Assembly (NCBI GenBank): GCA_023376005.1
Contig: CM042147.1
Location: 122,214,351-122,278,350, forward strand
DNA: 64,000 nucleotides
Origin: Doryteuthis pealeii
Taxonomy: Eukaryota; Mollusca; Cephalopoda; Myopsida; Loliginidae
Reading direction: 5' to 3'
The translations under genes and the position numbers were made by a program. Numbering within the stretch: position 1 is the stretch's first letter; each line of letters starts with the position of its first letter. Below, piece by piece: positions 31,785-43,204 of the stretch. The notes below the pieces were generated by a model, which worked only from the letters and a program-made list of their open reading frames with translations, had not been told where the DNA came from and made no database searches.

Positions 31785-33536
31785 CACGATTAAAATCGAA
31801 TAGTTTAAAATAAGGATTATTTAAAGTATACCGACTCGAGGAACAGATTTTTATGGTAACTCAAAATTGCTATTTTGTTACAATCTCGCATGTTTTCACA
31901 CCCGGGCATTTCGACGTAAAAGATAAACATGGGATTTTCTATCCAATATCTTAAAAAATATTTATTCTTGGAAGTGTAGCCAAAAAGACTTTTCTCTGTT
32001 GCGATTGACATATTTATTTAGACTGGGAGAGAATTCAGCCCGTTTTGTCCTCCGTACTTGAATTGACGATTTAAAAAAAATCTTTAAAATTCTTTGAAAA
32101 TATGCAGCACGATATAGCGCATTTTTTAACTTAGATTTTTTTCAGATAAAATTCAGGGCTATCTTTGTTAAATTTACTAGTTAGTACCGGATGCTGAAAT
32201 GTTTAAGGTAGTAAAAAAACTCAGTTTAACTTAGATAGAATTTTTTTTGCATCAATTTAAAGAAAAATGTTTTTTTAATACTACGAAAAAAACAAAAAAA
32301 CAAAAAAAAAATGCTACATTATTTATTTTTTGAGTTTTAAGCAAATAATTTTTAAATTTTAAAATCACTTTTTAGGGTATTGAATTTATATTTTTTTAAT
32401 TTTTCTATATATTCTTAAGGATATGGTCTTTCAAGAAATGTAAAAATTAGGGACCAGGATTTTTTTCTTCAAATGGTCAAAGGTCACCCCCCCCATTCTG
32501 ATTTGATAAAAAAATATTTTTTCAAGTTTCGTTATAAAATTAAGTTGTGGGAAAATAATTTGAAAATTTCATTAAAGTTGGACAATTCCCTGATTTTATA
32601 AAATTTGTTTTAAAATTAAGAAATTAAAAAAAATTACCCCCCTTGGTAATTTTTGAGCCTCTATCTATCTATCTATCTAAAGATCAAAGTCGCCGGGAGA
32701 GTCCACTCTTAGCCAAGTAATGTGTATAACAATAAAAAAGCAGTAAAAAAAGATAAGTAATTAAAAAAATATAAAACCCCAGACATGCAAAATATATAAA
32801 ACAAAGAAATACCTGTGAAAACACCTCAAATGAAAGAAGTTACAGCTCGTAGTAGTGCGTCTGCGTGTTTATAAAAATTAAAAAAATATAATAAAATAAC
32901 TTAGAATAATAAATAGAAAAAAAAAGAAGGCGAAAGGGGGGGGGGGATTCTAGCATAAAAATGGAGGATGCAAGACTAAAAAAAAAAAAAAACACGAAAA
33001 CAAACGAACGAAAGAAAAAAAAAAACAGCAGAATTAAAAAAAAAAAAAATGGATATCTCCATTAAAAAAAAATGTTGACAAAAATAAATAACACACTCCA
33101 CACGACCCGTCAACCAAAAAGAAAAGTGAAACAATCTGTTGCGATGAGTTGAAGCTAATATCGGAAAGAAAAGAGAAAAGAAAATATAATAATAGACCCT
33201 GATGTTACACTGAAGAAAGAGATTAATTTTAAAATGGCTGTTGTACAAACACAGACATGCTACCTTTTGACCAGAAGTGGCTCTTCTATGCCCCCTATTT
33301 CTACAGCTACATGGTCAAAGAATATCAACCCACTTCAAATAAGTCAAGAGGGGTCCGACCCTTGATGATAAAAGTAGAGCACCTTAGCCTGGGAGCAAAT
33401 TCTTTTTTATTTATTTATTTATTTTTTTTAATACTTTTTATTTTATGCGTATATTAGATGCCCGTTTCTTAAATTTGTTTTTTGAAACAACAATTTTTTG
33501 CCTAATCTGTCGCCTTTTTTGTTATATATACACACA
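31450..33536. other. Very AT-rich intron, no gene seen
   Basis: Contains a (TG)n(TA)n run (31749-31785), TCTA repeats (32665-32682), many poly-A runs and a C-run at 32487. I recognise no gene or repeat family. Confidence 0.5.
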
Positions 33537-34743
33537 CTAGCAGACTAACCCAGCGTTGCCTGGGCTAAAAAAAAAAAAAAAAAAAAATATATATATTAAG
33601 GCACATTTTATTAACAATTTATTTTATTCGATATTTGCACGAATGTGAAAAATATTTTTTATTAAAAAAAATCAGTCCCTCTCGTGGGGTGGGGGTCCTG
33701 GAGATGGTAATTTTATCTTTTTGGATGAATTTGATCTATGTGATCAACCATAAGCTAAAATATTCCTGAAACGAAAGGGATGGGGTTGGTGGAACTGCGG
33801 ACGTCCTCTCTTTCAGATGTCTTTAAAAACACTCTTTGAGGTTAAGGGAGTTCCTACGCTATTTTTCTATAAGATTTGCTCATTAGCTCAGGAGTTTTAA
33901 GTAGAATAAGTCCTTTTTGATTACCCCCCCCCAAAGTCCCGTCGTATTTCCTCCACCAATAGGACACTCTTGTGGATGTCAATTTTGTTTTCCAGGCAAA
34001 TTTGATGTTCCTGATCAATGTTAAGGTAAAATTTTCCACGTTCTTACTAATAAGTAAAAAAAAAAAAAAAATAAAAAAAAAAAAAAAAAAAAAAGAAAAA
34101 CTAAAGTCGTCGGAGTGGCCTAAAGTCGGTATCAGCCAGACAGCGAGGGAGTCTATCCCCTTTTCCTAGCGCTAGACGAAGGAGATTGTTGGGCGTCTGA
34201 GGCGGAGCGCCACTCCTACCATCAGCTCTCACTCACATATCCATGTTCTACTCATACGCTGGTTGGCGAGGGCGGAATCGAACCAGGAAACTTGCGCTTC
34301 CCAGCCTGACACTCTACCGTCTGAGCTAAACCGGCCCTTCGGTGGTACGATGACGGATGACGGTTAGATCGAACGACTAACTTCAACGACTGCAGGGTCG
34401 CGGCGCAGAGTCGGGCGGCACCGCTAGCTACCATCGCGACGGTAAACCGGAGACATGGACACACGGGGCGTGTTCGTGTGAAGCGATCCTCCGAAAACAC
34501 ACCTTGAGGTAAAAGGAGTTCATATGCTTTCATCAAAATTGTCCATTAGCCTAGGAGTTTATAGGTAACAATCTAACGAAGATAATTATATACACTGTTG
34601 CCCATAAATATCTCTCCCCCCCCCAATCTCCCCTTTGAAACACACCTTGAAATAAAAAGGTGTTCGTGTTTCATACCCCCCCACTATACCTTGATAACAC
34701 TCCTTGTGGTAAAAGAAGTTCCATATATAATACGCAGACGAAA
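33537..34743 (-). mobile_element. Helitron family B relative, with nested SINE
   Basis: The minus strand ends with the hairpin CCCAGGCAACGCTGGG, a spacer and CTAG|T at 33537. The body carries an internal motif, CTTGAGGTAAAAGGAGTTC or variants, at about 33833, 34503, 34645 and 34700. A reversed SINE S1 (34101-34338) is nested inside. The 5' boundary is unclear. Confidence 0.55.
34101..34338 (-). repeat. tRNA-derived SINE S1, full length, reversed
   Basis: Ends at GAGCTAAACCGGCCC (complement of the tRNA-like 5' end). Contains GAATCGAACCAGGAAACTTG (box B complement) and GTCGGTATCAGCCAGACAGC. The A-rich stretch at 34055-34095 is on its 3' side but in the wrong sense for a poly-A tail. Confidence 0.85.
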
Positions 34744-35012
34744 GCGCGTGGTGTAATGGTTAAAGTCATGGGAAATGGACTCGTCGCCCCGAGTTCAAAT
34801 CCTGGATGTGATAATTGCATTTAACTTAGCGCTAATACCATTGGGAAAGGTATGAATCCTACTCTCCCTCCAGCTATGGATAAATAGTAGGGCAGACTGG
34901 GCTTGGTTAGGCAACTCGTCTAGGAGAAGGAAAACTCTGAATTCAAACCTGTTGAACTCCGCTTAAGAAATTGTCCTTGTTCACATCCTGCTTGTGCGGA
35001 GGGGTTGGTATA
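34744..35012 (+). repeat. tRNA-derived SINE S2, full length
   Basis: Box A GTGGTGTAATGGTTAAAG, box B CCCGAGTTCAAATCCTGG, conserved body GGGAAAGGTATGAATCC and tail GCGGAGGGGTTGGTATATAT. Other copies are at 36125, 39732 and 40405. Confidence 0.85.
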
Positions 35013-35164
35013 TATATATATATATATAAAATACGTAGATGAAAACTTTTGAAGAGCATAAATCTTAATACTTCCTCAAAAATGAAACGTAAGTTAATTC
35101 ATTTCTTATTTATTTGTAATATACAATGATACCCTGTAAAATTATTTGTTATATATATATATAT

Positions 35165-35290
35165 ATTATATTAAGAAAATTGAAAAAACACAGGTTTAAA
35201 TAAGTTGAGTGGTAAATTTATTAGCCGACGCTGCAGTGTTTCGATCTATTAATTAGATCATCTTCAGGGCATTTGTTGGTATAAGGAAAG
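35165..35290 (-). mobile_element. Hammerhead-bearing element
   Basis: Minus strand: hammerhead motif, then AATAAATTTACCACTC and the tail CCTGTGTTTTTTCAATTTTC, ending at a TA run (35148-35167). Same family as 1855 and 22335. Confidence 0.6.
35224..35270 (-). ncRNA. Hammerhead ribozyme candidate
   Basis: Minus strand: GCC (stem I), CTGAAGA, one extra U, a 6-bp stem II (GATCTA/TAGATC), GAA, stem III ACAC/GCGT with one mismatch, cleavage C, GGC closing stem I. Stem I (GCC/GGC) and stem II differ in sequence from the 22-kb copies (AGCT/AGCT; GATTTT/AAAATC) while pairing is kept. That is compensatory evidence for a selected structure. Confidence 0.65.
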
Positions 35291-35529
35291 GTGATAAAAT
35301 TTTTTATCACAGAATGACGAGAAAAACAAGCGATAGTCCTTGTTTATCAGTATGTTCAAAATTTGAAATCTGAAGAAAGGACGCTGAAAAATGGACGGTT
35401 TGAAATGTGACGTCTAATATTCTCTTTTACGGTGTGAGTATCGAAAAAGGCATTGTGCATTTTTAGGTGTTTTGTGTGTGGTTTGCGATAAATGACATCG
35501 AAACAAACCTCATGGTTGTGCGTGTGAGC

Positions 35530-35533
<4 letters not shown>

Positions 35534-35566
<33 letters not shown>

Positions 35567-35567
35567 A
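35534..35567. repeat. (TA)n microsatellite
   Basis: Pure TA run of about 34 bp. Confidence 0.9.
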
Positions 35568-35767
35568 CCTTGTAAAATTATTTGTAATATACAATGATAC
35601 TGTGATTTACTAATTTAATCCGCTCGTAACTCACTTTACTCGTATATCAAATCATTTCCCCCATCGAAATAAACTAAGAAAAATAGCCCTGTATTGTATA
35701 AAAGTATAAAATATAATGCAATGAACTGTGTGCCGTTATGTTTTTGTTTTTTATGAATAATATTTTT

Positions 35768-35912
35768 CATAGTACAACTATGATCTGTGTGGTAAAGTGG
35801 GAAGCTGATGGTAGGTGTGGCGCGCCATTGCAGACTCAAAAACAATCTCCATGGTCTAGCGCTAGTGAAAAGGGGATTGCTGTCCGGCTGATACTGATAA
35901 TAGGATACCCCG
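35768..35912 (+). repeat. SINE S1 fragment
   Basis: ATCTGTGTGGTAAAGTGG, then GCTAGTGAAAAGGGGATTG, then GTCCGGCTGATACTGA. The head is missing and there is a small internal deletion. Confidence 0.7.
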
Positions 35913-36124
35913 TTGAATTTATTAAAATAAGCGTATCTGAAGCTCGCTCGCACCTCACGTTTTAGCTCTTAACACAAAGCAAAAAAAAAATAGCAGCTCG
36001 TAACTCGGAAAACTCCTGTTGAGGTCTCGTAAGTCAAAGTACCACTGTATTCAATTAGATTTTCACGGGTACTAGCATAACACTTTGATCCTAAACAGTG
36101 CGCACATATACTACACTGATCGGA

Positions 36125-36400
36125 GGCGCGTGGTGTAATGGTTAGAGTCGTGCGAAATGGGCTCGTCAGCCCGAGTTCAAATCGCGGACGAGACTATTTG
36201 CGTTTCACATAGCGGTAATACCATTGGGAAAGGTATGCATCCAACTACTTTCCCTCAAACTGTGGGTAAATAGTAGGACTTATTGGGCTCTTTAACCTTG
36301 GCTAGGTAACCAATCTAGGAGAAGGAAAAAAAAAACCTCTTAAACTCCGCTTAAGAAACTAACATTGTGTCACTCTCTACTTGTGTGGAGGGGTTGATAA
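36125..36400 (+). repeat. tRNA-derived SINE S2, full length
   Basis: GGCGCGTGGTGTAATGG (box A side), CCCGAGTTCAAATCGCGG (box B), and a tail ending TGTGGAGGGGTTGATA. A second copy of its tail follows at 36478-36547. Confidence 0.85.
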
Positions 36401-37035
36401 ATCTATATATAGATTTTTGAATTTGTAGAACAGTTATTGAGAAATGAAAGACTTGTATAACTTTTATATCTTAGTGACTTTTAAACTCCGCTTAAGAAAT
36501 TGACCTTGTGTCGCATCCTGCTTGTACGGAGGAGGGGTTGCTAAATATATACACTGATCTGAGGTAGAAGTGCCGAATCGTACATCATCACGTCATTTTT
36601 TCTTTTTCTTTTTTCTTTTTTTTTGTATGGGAGCTATGCTAGTTATAAATGAAAATAATAAGAAAAAAAATGTATACGATTTTAAAGAGCCGAGAACGTT
36701 GTAGATGTTAAGGAGATGATATGTCCCCAATGTCCGTCTTCTTTGAAGTCGACTTGTTTAAACGAAAGAACCCGCAGTTCTTGACATTTAAAGGAATATA
36801 AAAAAAATGGGGGTCCCGGTCTCGTAGCTTAAGTGATGGCTCAAGTGTAGAACCGAGATAGCGCTGCCAATTAGCATTGTGAATCAAAAGAAATAAAAGA
36901 GAAATGGGTGGAATCGGTTTGGAAATGTAAGAGTTAAAAAGGGGGGGAAGGGGGGGTCATGTTATGTGAATATTAAAACTTACAAAAAAAAAAAAAAATA
37001 ACGTCTGCATAACACATTGAATCAGTAGTAAAGTA

Positions 37036-37288
37036 AGTAAAGTCGTCGGGGTGGCCTAATGTCGGTATCAGCCAGACAGCGAGGGAGTCTATCCCCTTGT
37101 CACTGGCGCTAGACAAAAAAATGTTTTTTTTTTGCGTCTGAGGTGGAGCGCCACACCTACCACCGGCTCCTCACTTTACCGTACAGATCTATGTGTTACT
37201 CATACGCTGAGTTGGCGAGGGTCGGTATTGAACCAGGAACCTTGCGATTCCTAGGCAAGTGCTCTACCGACTGAGCTAGACCGGCCCT
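37036..37288 (-). repeat. tRNA-derived SINE S1, full length, reversed
   Basis: GTATTGAACCAGGAACCTTG (box B complement) and CTGAGCTAGACCGGCCC (5' end complement) are present. The shared GATATGCCGTAAAACC tail sequence follows at 37300. Confidence 0.85.
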
Positions 37289-37319
37289 AAGGATGATATG
37301 CCGTAAAACCAACCAACCA

Positions 37320-38260
37320 ACCTACTAACACTTCAGTGAGGAAACATATGCTACACTCTGATACCAGCCGGAATGTCGGGAAACTGAACTCGGTTAAACT
37401 CTCGTTTTATGCTTAAATAATCCCGACATTTTTTTTTACGGGTATTATGTTGGTATCTTTGAAGGTTTTCAGTAGCAGATCTCTTTAAAAAAACAAATGA
37501 AAAGTAAAAGAAAAAAGAAAGACCTTAAGCTGCACAATGATATGATGCCCTCGTTTCTCGTAATTAATTTTTATCTCTGTATTTTGTGTTTGGCTTTTGA
37601 ATCCTGGGAGATTTGAGCAGAAAATTATATTCTTGATGCAGTAGATCCTTGAATACTTAGTAAAAAAAACAAACCCCAAAACAACCAAAAACAAACAAAA
37701 CTTTTAGATAACATTTAAAAGAAGCAGATCATCTTCAAATACAGAGTTAACTTTTATTTTTTTATTTATTTTTGTTTTCAAATTGAACCGACGTCTAATT
37801 CACACGAGTCTGGGTGTTAAACAGTACAGATAAGCACTCAAATAGACTCATTAACCACCCCTCTTGATATATGCACACACAGACACACTACTCTCTATCT
37901 ATCTATCTATCTATACAATCTTAGAATTAGATAGATGCATATGTGCTGTGTGCAAGAGCAGCTTAGTGGCAGTGTGTTGGAATTCATGCACTTTGTTTTT
38001 AAGTTCTTTGTCTCTCATTCTCAACGAGTGTCTAATTAAGACTGACGTAATAATGTCCAATTTCGTAGCTGTTGCCGGATTGAGCTACAAAGTAGTGAAT
38101 TCGGCTATTTAAAAAAAAAAATTTAATACCAGCTCGACCAAAATTTGCTATTTGCGGCATTGTAGTGTGAATTTTATTAGTGCAATAGTGTTAAAAGGCC
38201 GAAATTTCGGAAATAAATCAATTTTTCAATCGTCTTTCAATTTAATAAGTTATGTCTAGG
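37320..38260. other. Intron, no gene seen
   Basis: A CTAT microsatellite near 37893-37912 and AT-rich sequence. Nothing recognised. Confidence 0.5.
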
Positions 38261-38264
38261 TGTG

Positions 38265-39015
38265 GTGGGGGTGTGTCCCCGTAACGTAGTTGATAATGTG
38301 CTGGACTGCGAAATCATAATAAGCAAGTTCGAACTTCGGCCACGCCATTACATTCACATTTGGAGTAATACCCTTGGAAAATGTATGGACCCCCTTATTC
38401 ATCTAGCTATGGGTTAAACAGTGTAATTATTTTTCTAGAATAGGGATCACCTAACTTTTTCACGGTGGAAATTGAAAAATAACGAGCGCGTGCCATATTA
38501 TTGTGTTCAATACTTGCTAGCCAGAACGAAAGCTCTGAGAAAAAGATGTCAAACAAAATTTATCTTTCCATGTTATATTCATGGATGAGTGGCGTAAGAT
38601 GCACAAAAATAAATTTAACCAAAATATTTATTTTCAAAACATTATCAAAGAACACAACATTAGCAGAAAGGTTTAATGAGATTTGTGAAACTGAAGTTTG
38701 CCTTTCAAGATATCGTCAATGTTTGGTTTGGAATTGCTACATCCAATCAAGAGAATTGCTTTCAAATGTTTATGAGTCAATTTCATTCGATCGGTCGATT
38801 CCATAGTTAAGTCCGTGGGGATTTAGTAAGCTTAACATGATATTTAAATGGTATCAGAACGTCTCGCGTTCCGTACGTTTTAACAAATTCCAGTATCGTC
38901 AGCGGGCCTGATAAAATGCCTCCGCGGGCCGGATCTGGCGACCCCTGTTCTAGAAGGACGATTTTGGCTTTAAATAGCCGTGAATGTTTATATGACATTA
39001 AACAAAGAAACCAAA
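38265..39015 (+). repeat. SINE-like repeat split by a hAT insertion
   Basis: The left part (38265-38441) has a tRNA-like head: GTAACGTAGTTGATAATG, then CAAGTTCGAACTTCGGCC. The right part (38956-39015) ends in ATATGACATTAAACAAAG, like other SINE tails. The hAT at 38442-38947 lies between. Confidence 0.55.
38442..38947 (-). mobile_element. hAT element remnant with perfect 8-bp target duplication
   Basis: TTCTAGAA flanks both sides exactly (38434-38441 and 38948-38955). Ends read TAGGGATCACC and GGCGACCCCTG. The minus strand encodes a decayed transposase C-terminus (GKLQFHKSH type). 506 bp. It is related to 29895-30353. Confidence 0.85.
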
Positions 39016-39202
39016 CCTAGTCATAAATGTGTCACCGTTCGCGCTTACTTTGATTATTATAATTTTTCAATAAGATGAATATAAAATGTAAATTTCTTTT
39101 GAGTATTCATTGTTGCTTGTCTTTGATCATCTGACGAAAAACCGGTGCCTTCAGCATTACTTGACCTTAAGTCTTAAAAATATTAGTTTGTTATACATAT
39201 AT

Positions 39203-39731
39203 ATCATCATCATCATCATGTCGCGCTGGCAGCACGGATATCCTTGACAATCTCTCGCCAACCTTTCCTATCATTCATCGTGTTCTTCCTCTATGCAGCC
39301 AGCATCTTTACATAGCTGGTAATGTAGGTCCTTGCTACTGGCATGCCCGTGTGTTGGCTCCACAGGAGAACATCGCTTATGGTTCGTCCTTGCCTCCAGC
39401 ACATGCCTAGTTCGTCTCACTCGGATGGTCTGTGAGAAGGGGGCAGGTGACCATACAGCTGCTCCCTTGTGGGGTGCTGTCTCCACGACTTGTTCAATAC
39501 TGCTCGCAGTATTCTTGTGCAGCTCCATCCAGCTTATTCTCGAGGCGCCTCGTTTCCACATACAGCAGTACTGATATGACTACATGGAAGAGATGTCGCT
39601 TTAGCTTGTCAGTGAGATCAGATTTCCATATGACAGATAATTTGTTCGTGGCCATCCACGCCTTTCCTATTCGTGTATTAACATAGCTATCTGTGGATGA
39701 GATATTACTCCCTAGGTATGTGAATTATATC
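39203..39731 (-). pseudogene. RTE-like LINE 3' end, 5'-truncated
   Basis: Minus strand ends in a CAT/GAT microsatellite at 39206. Contains SQTIRVRRTRH and a degenerate MNDREGW region, then reverse transcriptase-proximal sequence up to 39731. Confidence 0.75.
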
Positions 39732-39992
39732 TGCACGAGCAAGATACGGTACAAGGTCAATTTTTAAGCGAGGTTTAACAGGTTTGAATTCAGAGTTTTC
39801 TATCTCCTAGACTGGTTACCTAACCATGTTAAAGAGCCCAGTATGTCCTGCTATTTACCCATAGCTGGAGGGAGAATTGGATTCATGCATTTCCCAATGC
39901 GCTATGTGAAATGCAATAAGCTTCGTCTAGGAAATGAACTCGGGTCGACGAGTCCATTTCCTACGACTCTAACCATTAGACCACGCGCCTCC
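39732..39992 (-). repeat. tRNA-derived SINE S2, full length, reversed
   Basis: Ends at TAACCATTAGACCACGCGCC (complement of box A side) with GAACTCGGGTCGACGAG (box B complement). It lies between two LINE 3' ends facing opposite ways. Confidence 0.85.
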
Positions 39993-40011
39993 ATAGAGTT
40001 AGTTTGTAATA

Positions 40012-40372
40012 TTGCTGCACAAGAATGCTACGTGCAGTCTTAAAAAAGACGTGGAAGCAACACCCCACGAAAACAGCTGTACGGCCACCTGCCCCGTATC
40101 ATACAAACCATCCGTATGAGGCGAACAAGACACGCTGGACACTGCTGGAGAAGCAAGGATGAACTCATTAATGACGTTCTTCTGTGGAAGCCATCACATG
40201 GACACGCCAGAGTAGGCCGTCCAGCAAAGACGTACATAGATCAAACTCTGCGCGGATCCTGGCTGCTGCACAGAGGACCTCCCAGGAGCAATGAATGATA
40301 GGGACGGTTGGCGAGAGATTGTCATGGATATCCGTGCTAGTATCGTGACATGATGATGATGATGATGATGAT
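40012..40372 (+). pseudogene. RTE-like LINE 3' end, 5'-truncated
   Basis: Encodes pieces MRRTRHAGHCWRSKDELI, KPSHGHARVGRPAKTYID and the DREGW region, ending in (GAT)n at 40353-40372. The repeated trinucleotide tail is the family's 3' end. Confidence 0.75.
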
Positions 40373-40404
40373 TGCATTGACAAACACACTCAATAGATAT
40401 ATAT

Positions 40405-40689
40405 ATTTACCAACCCCTCCGCACGAGTAGGATACGACACAAGGTCAATTTCTTAAGCGGAGTTCAACAGGTTTGAATTCAGAGTTTTCCTTTTCCTAGA
40501 CCGGTTGCCTAACCAAGGTTAAAGAGCCCAGTCTGCCCTACTATTTACCCATAGCTGCAGGGAGAGTAGAATTCATACCTTTCCCAAGGGTATTAGCGCT
40601 AAGTGAAATGCAATTACCACGTCCAGGATTTGAACTCGGGGCGACGAGTCCATTTCCTATGACTTTAACCATTACACCACGCGCTTTCT
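40405..40689 (-). repeat. SINE S2 with 17-bp target duplication
   Basis: Full reversed S2, bounded by the same 17 bp, ACACTCAATAGATATAT, at 40386-40402 and 40690-40706. A clean example of LINE-type retroposition and probably one of the younger insertions here. Confidence 0.88.
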
Positions 40690-41039
40690 ACACTCAATAG
40701 ATATATGGTTAACAAATTTCAATACATTGTATATTTAAGACTTGTTTTTATATATTTATTTATTTGTATTTTTCTTGGTGGCAAATTAATGACAAAAACA
40801 AACAAGAGATGTCAGTATCCATAGACCTATATAATACCCTTTAAATTCGTGGGGTGTCTGTAGGAGCTATCAAATCGTATTTGTTAAATTTGACCGAAAC
40901 GGACAATTCACACTCGCAAAATAAACATGCTCTAAAAACATGAATTGCACATACAACCAATTTTATCTTCAACTTGTCTGCCTGTTTAGATAAGCTAAAC
41001 ATTTTTTAATCCCACTCGTCACACTTTATTTTCGGGATA

Positions 41040-42055
41040 AATCTTTTCTTTCTCTATTCAGATGCCCTTTTTCTTTTATGTATTGTTTTCTGTTCACCTT
41101 TTTTTTTTATTTCACTTATTCCTTTATAAGCTCGCCTCTTTTTTTAATTTTTTTTATTGTCCACCCCCTTTTCTTTTATAGTTCTCCTTAGTTTCTTGAT
41201 CTCCTCTTTGTTTCCCTTTCTTTCTCGATCTCATTTTTGCTCCCCTCTTTCTTCTTTCTCTTTTTTCTTTTCTTTTCTTCTCTCTTCGTTTTCTCTTTTT
41301 TCTTTCTATTCTCTTCCTCTCTCGTTTTCTCTTTTTTCTTTTCTATTCTCTTCTCTCTTCGTTTTCTCTTTTTTCTTTTCTATTCTCTTCTCTCTTCGTT
41401 TTCTCTTTTTTTTCTATTCTCTTCTCTCTTCGTTCTTTTTTCTTTTCTCTTTTTTCTCTTTTCTTTTCTCCCTCGTCTATTCTCTTTTCTCCTCTTCTCT
41501 CTTTCTCTTTCTCCCTTTCTCTATTCTCTTGTCTCCTCTCTCTCTCCTTGTCTCCCTCTCTCTTGTCTCCCTTCTCTCTCTTGTCTCCCTTCTCTCTCTT
41601 CTCTTCTTCTCTTCTCCTTCTCTCTCTGTCACTCTTTCTCTCTTTCACCTTCTCTTGTCACTCTTTTCCCTCTCTTGTCACTCTTGTCACTCTTTTCCCT
41701 CTCTTGTCACTCTTTTCCCTCTTCTTGTCACTCTTTTCCTCTCTTGTCACTCTTTTCCCTCTCTTGTCACTCTTTCCCTCTTTGTCTCCCTCTCTTGTCA
41801 CTCTTTTCTCTCTCTTGTCACTCTTTTCTCACTTCTCTCTCTTACTCTCTCTTCTTTCACTTTCTCTTCTCTCTTCACTTTACTCTTTCTCTCTTTCACT
41901 TCTCTTCTCTTCTTCTTTTCTTGCTCTTCTCTCTTCTTTTCTTGCTCTTCTCTCTTCTTTTCTTGCTCTTCTCTTTTCTCTGCCCTTTTATAATATTTCT
42001 TTCTTTCTTGTCCTCTCCTTTCTTTCTCACCTGCCTTTCTTTCTCTCCTACCCTG
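41040..42055 (+). repeat. Polypyrimidine minisatellite 3
   Basis: C/T on the + strand. Sub-arrays: about 36-bp unit with CTCTTCGTTTTCTC (41270-41440), 18-20-bp unit CTCTTGTCACTCTTTTCC (41650-41830), and 17-bp unit TCTTTTCTTGCTCTTCTC (41905-41975). Long frames here are artefacts. Confidence 0.9.
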
Positions 42056-42530
42056 ATCGCGCGGCCACCGCTCGGTCGGCTTCACACAACCGTGAACAGG
42101 CTAACTTAAGATCTTCCGTCCAATTAACTAGCAATTGTGAATTTCAAGAAATTCAAACCTCTCCCGCGGTGAACGGTTGTGTGGTAGGGATCCGCATCAA
42201 AAGCCGTTATTAGCTGTCGCCCCCGGGCTCTTTTTCGTGTTTCATAAAAGCGGAGAAGAACTGGGACCAAAACCCCATCGTAGTGAACTTCAAAACGTCA
42301 TTGTAGCCTTTTAACTGTTTCTTTCACATTCCAGTTCTTTCTCTTATTTATTTTTCAATTCTGTTACATTTGTAAATCACTTCTCCCCTGTTTCTTCTTC
42401 GACCCCCTGCTGTCATTCTGTTTGGACCTTTCTTTTTTTATTCCACCTCCTTTTTTTTTTCTCTTCTCTTGTCTTCTCGTTATCCCTACCTTTCCTCACA
42501 GAGCGCAACCCCCTCTCTCTCCATCTGCCA
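42056..42530. other. GC-richer unique segment
   Basis: Locally rich in CpG (GCGCGGCCACCGCTCGGTCGG near 42059). An 11-bp inverted repeat, CACACAACCGT (about 42083) and ACGGTTGTGTG (about 42173), is present. No coding region. It could be regulatory, but nothing proves it. Confidence 0.35.
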
Positions 42531-42699
42531 GTTAAATATAAAATAAAATAAAACAGAATACCCCCCCCCCAAAAAAAAAAAAATTCGCGCCTTCAACTTA
42601 AAAAAAAAAAAAATTGTAATCCTTTCAAAAAGAGGCGGAGATTACACTTTTCTTTTTGCTCAACGTCCTCGTTAAATTGTCAGCCGTTATTTCGTTTTA

Positions 42700-42800
42700 C
42701 CCATCACCCTTTATTGGCCCTTCTGGGTCCCCCAAGCTCTCCGATTGGTCAGGCGTCTGCTCTCTTCAAATCCAATTGGCTGATTCAAACGGACAGCTGC
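42700..42800. promoter_or_regulatory. Cluster of three CCAAT-box motifs
   Basis: ATTGGCCC (about 42713), GATTGGTCA (about 42744) and CCAATTGGCTG (about 42773) fall within about 70 bp of non-repeat sequence. CCAAT boxes bind NF-Y and cluster in promoters and enhancers. No TATA box or transcript evidence is visible. Confidence 0.3.
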
Positions 42801-43204
42801 TCCGATTTGCTTGCTGTGGTGAAATGTGTTCATTATAGGCGTGTAAGATCTGTGACATAATTGGGCGAGGATCAAGTTTCTCGTTGGTTGCTTCTGTCAC
42901 TGACTCTGCCCATATGCACGCGTCATTTGTTATTTGATACACAAATAAATAAATAAATAAAAATGAATAAATAAATAAGCGCACGTTTGGGTAAATGGAA
43001 ACGTACGCATTTTTGTTAGCATTGCATAACAATCGAATGAAACAGATTTAAAAGGAGAGTCTAAATTTAATACTCTATATTTTTGTGGTATAAAATGCAT
43101 TCAGTTTTCTTAAATAATCGCATTCTTGGCAACTGAATTATTTGTTCTTGTATCAGGATTTAAGAGCAAAAAAGAAGAAAAAAGAAGACCTCACAGAAAA
43201 ATTA

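Noticed and set aside
41157..42213. Open frames of 278, 290 and 221 codons
   Set aside because: Same cause: a stop-poor polypyrimidine tract with no domain.
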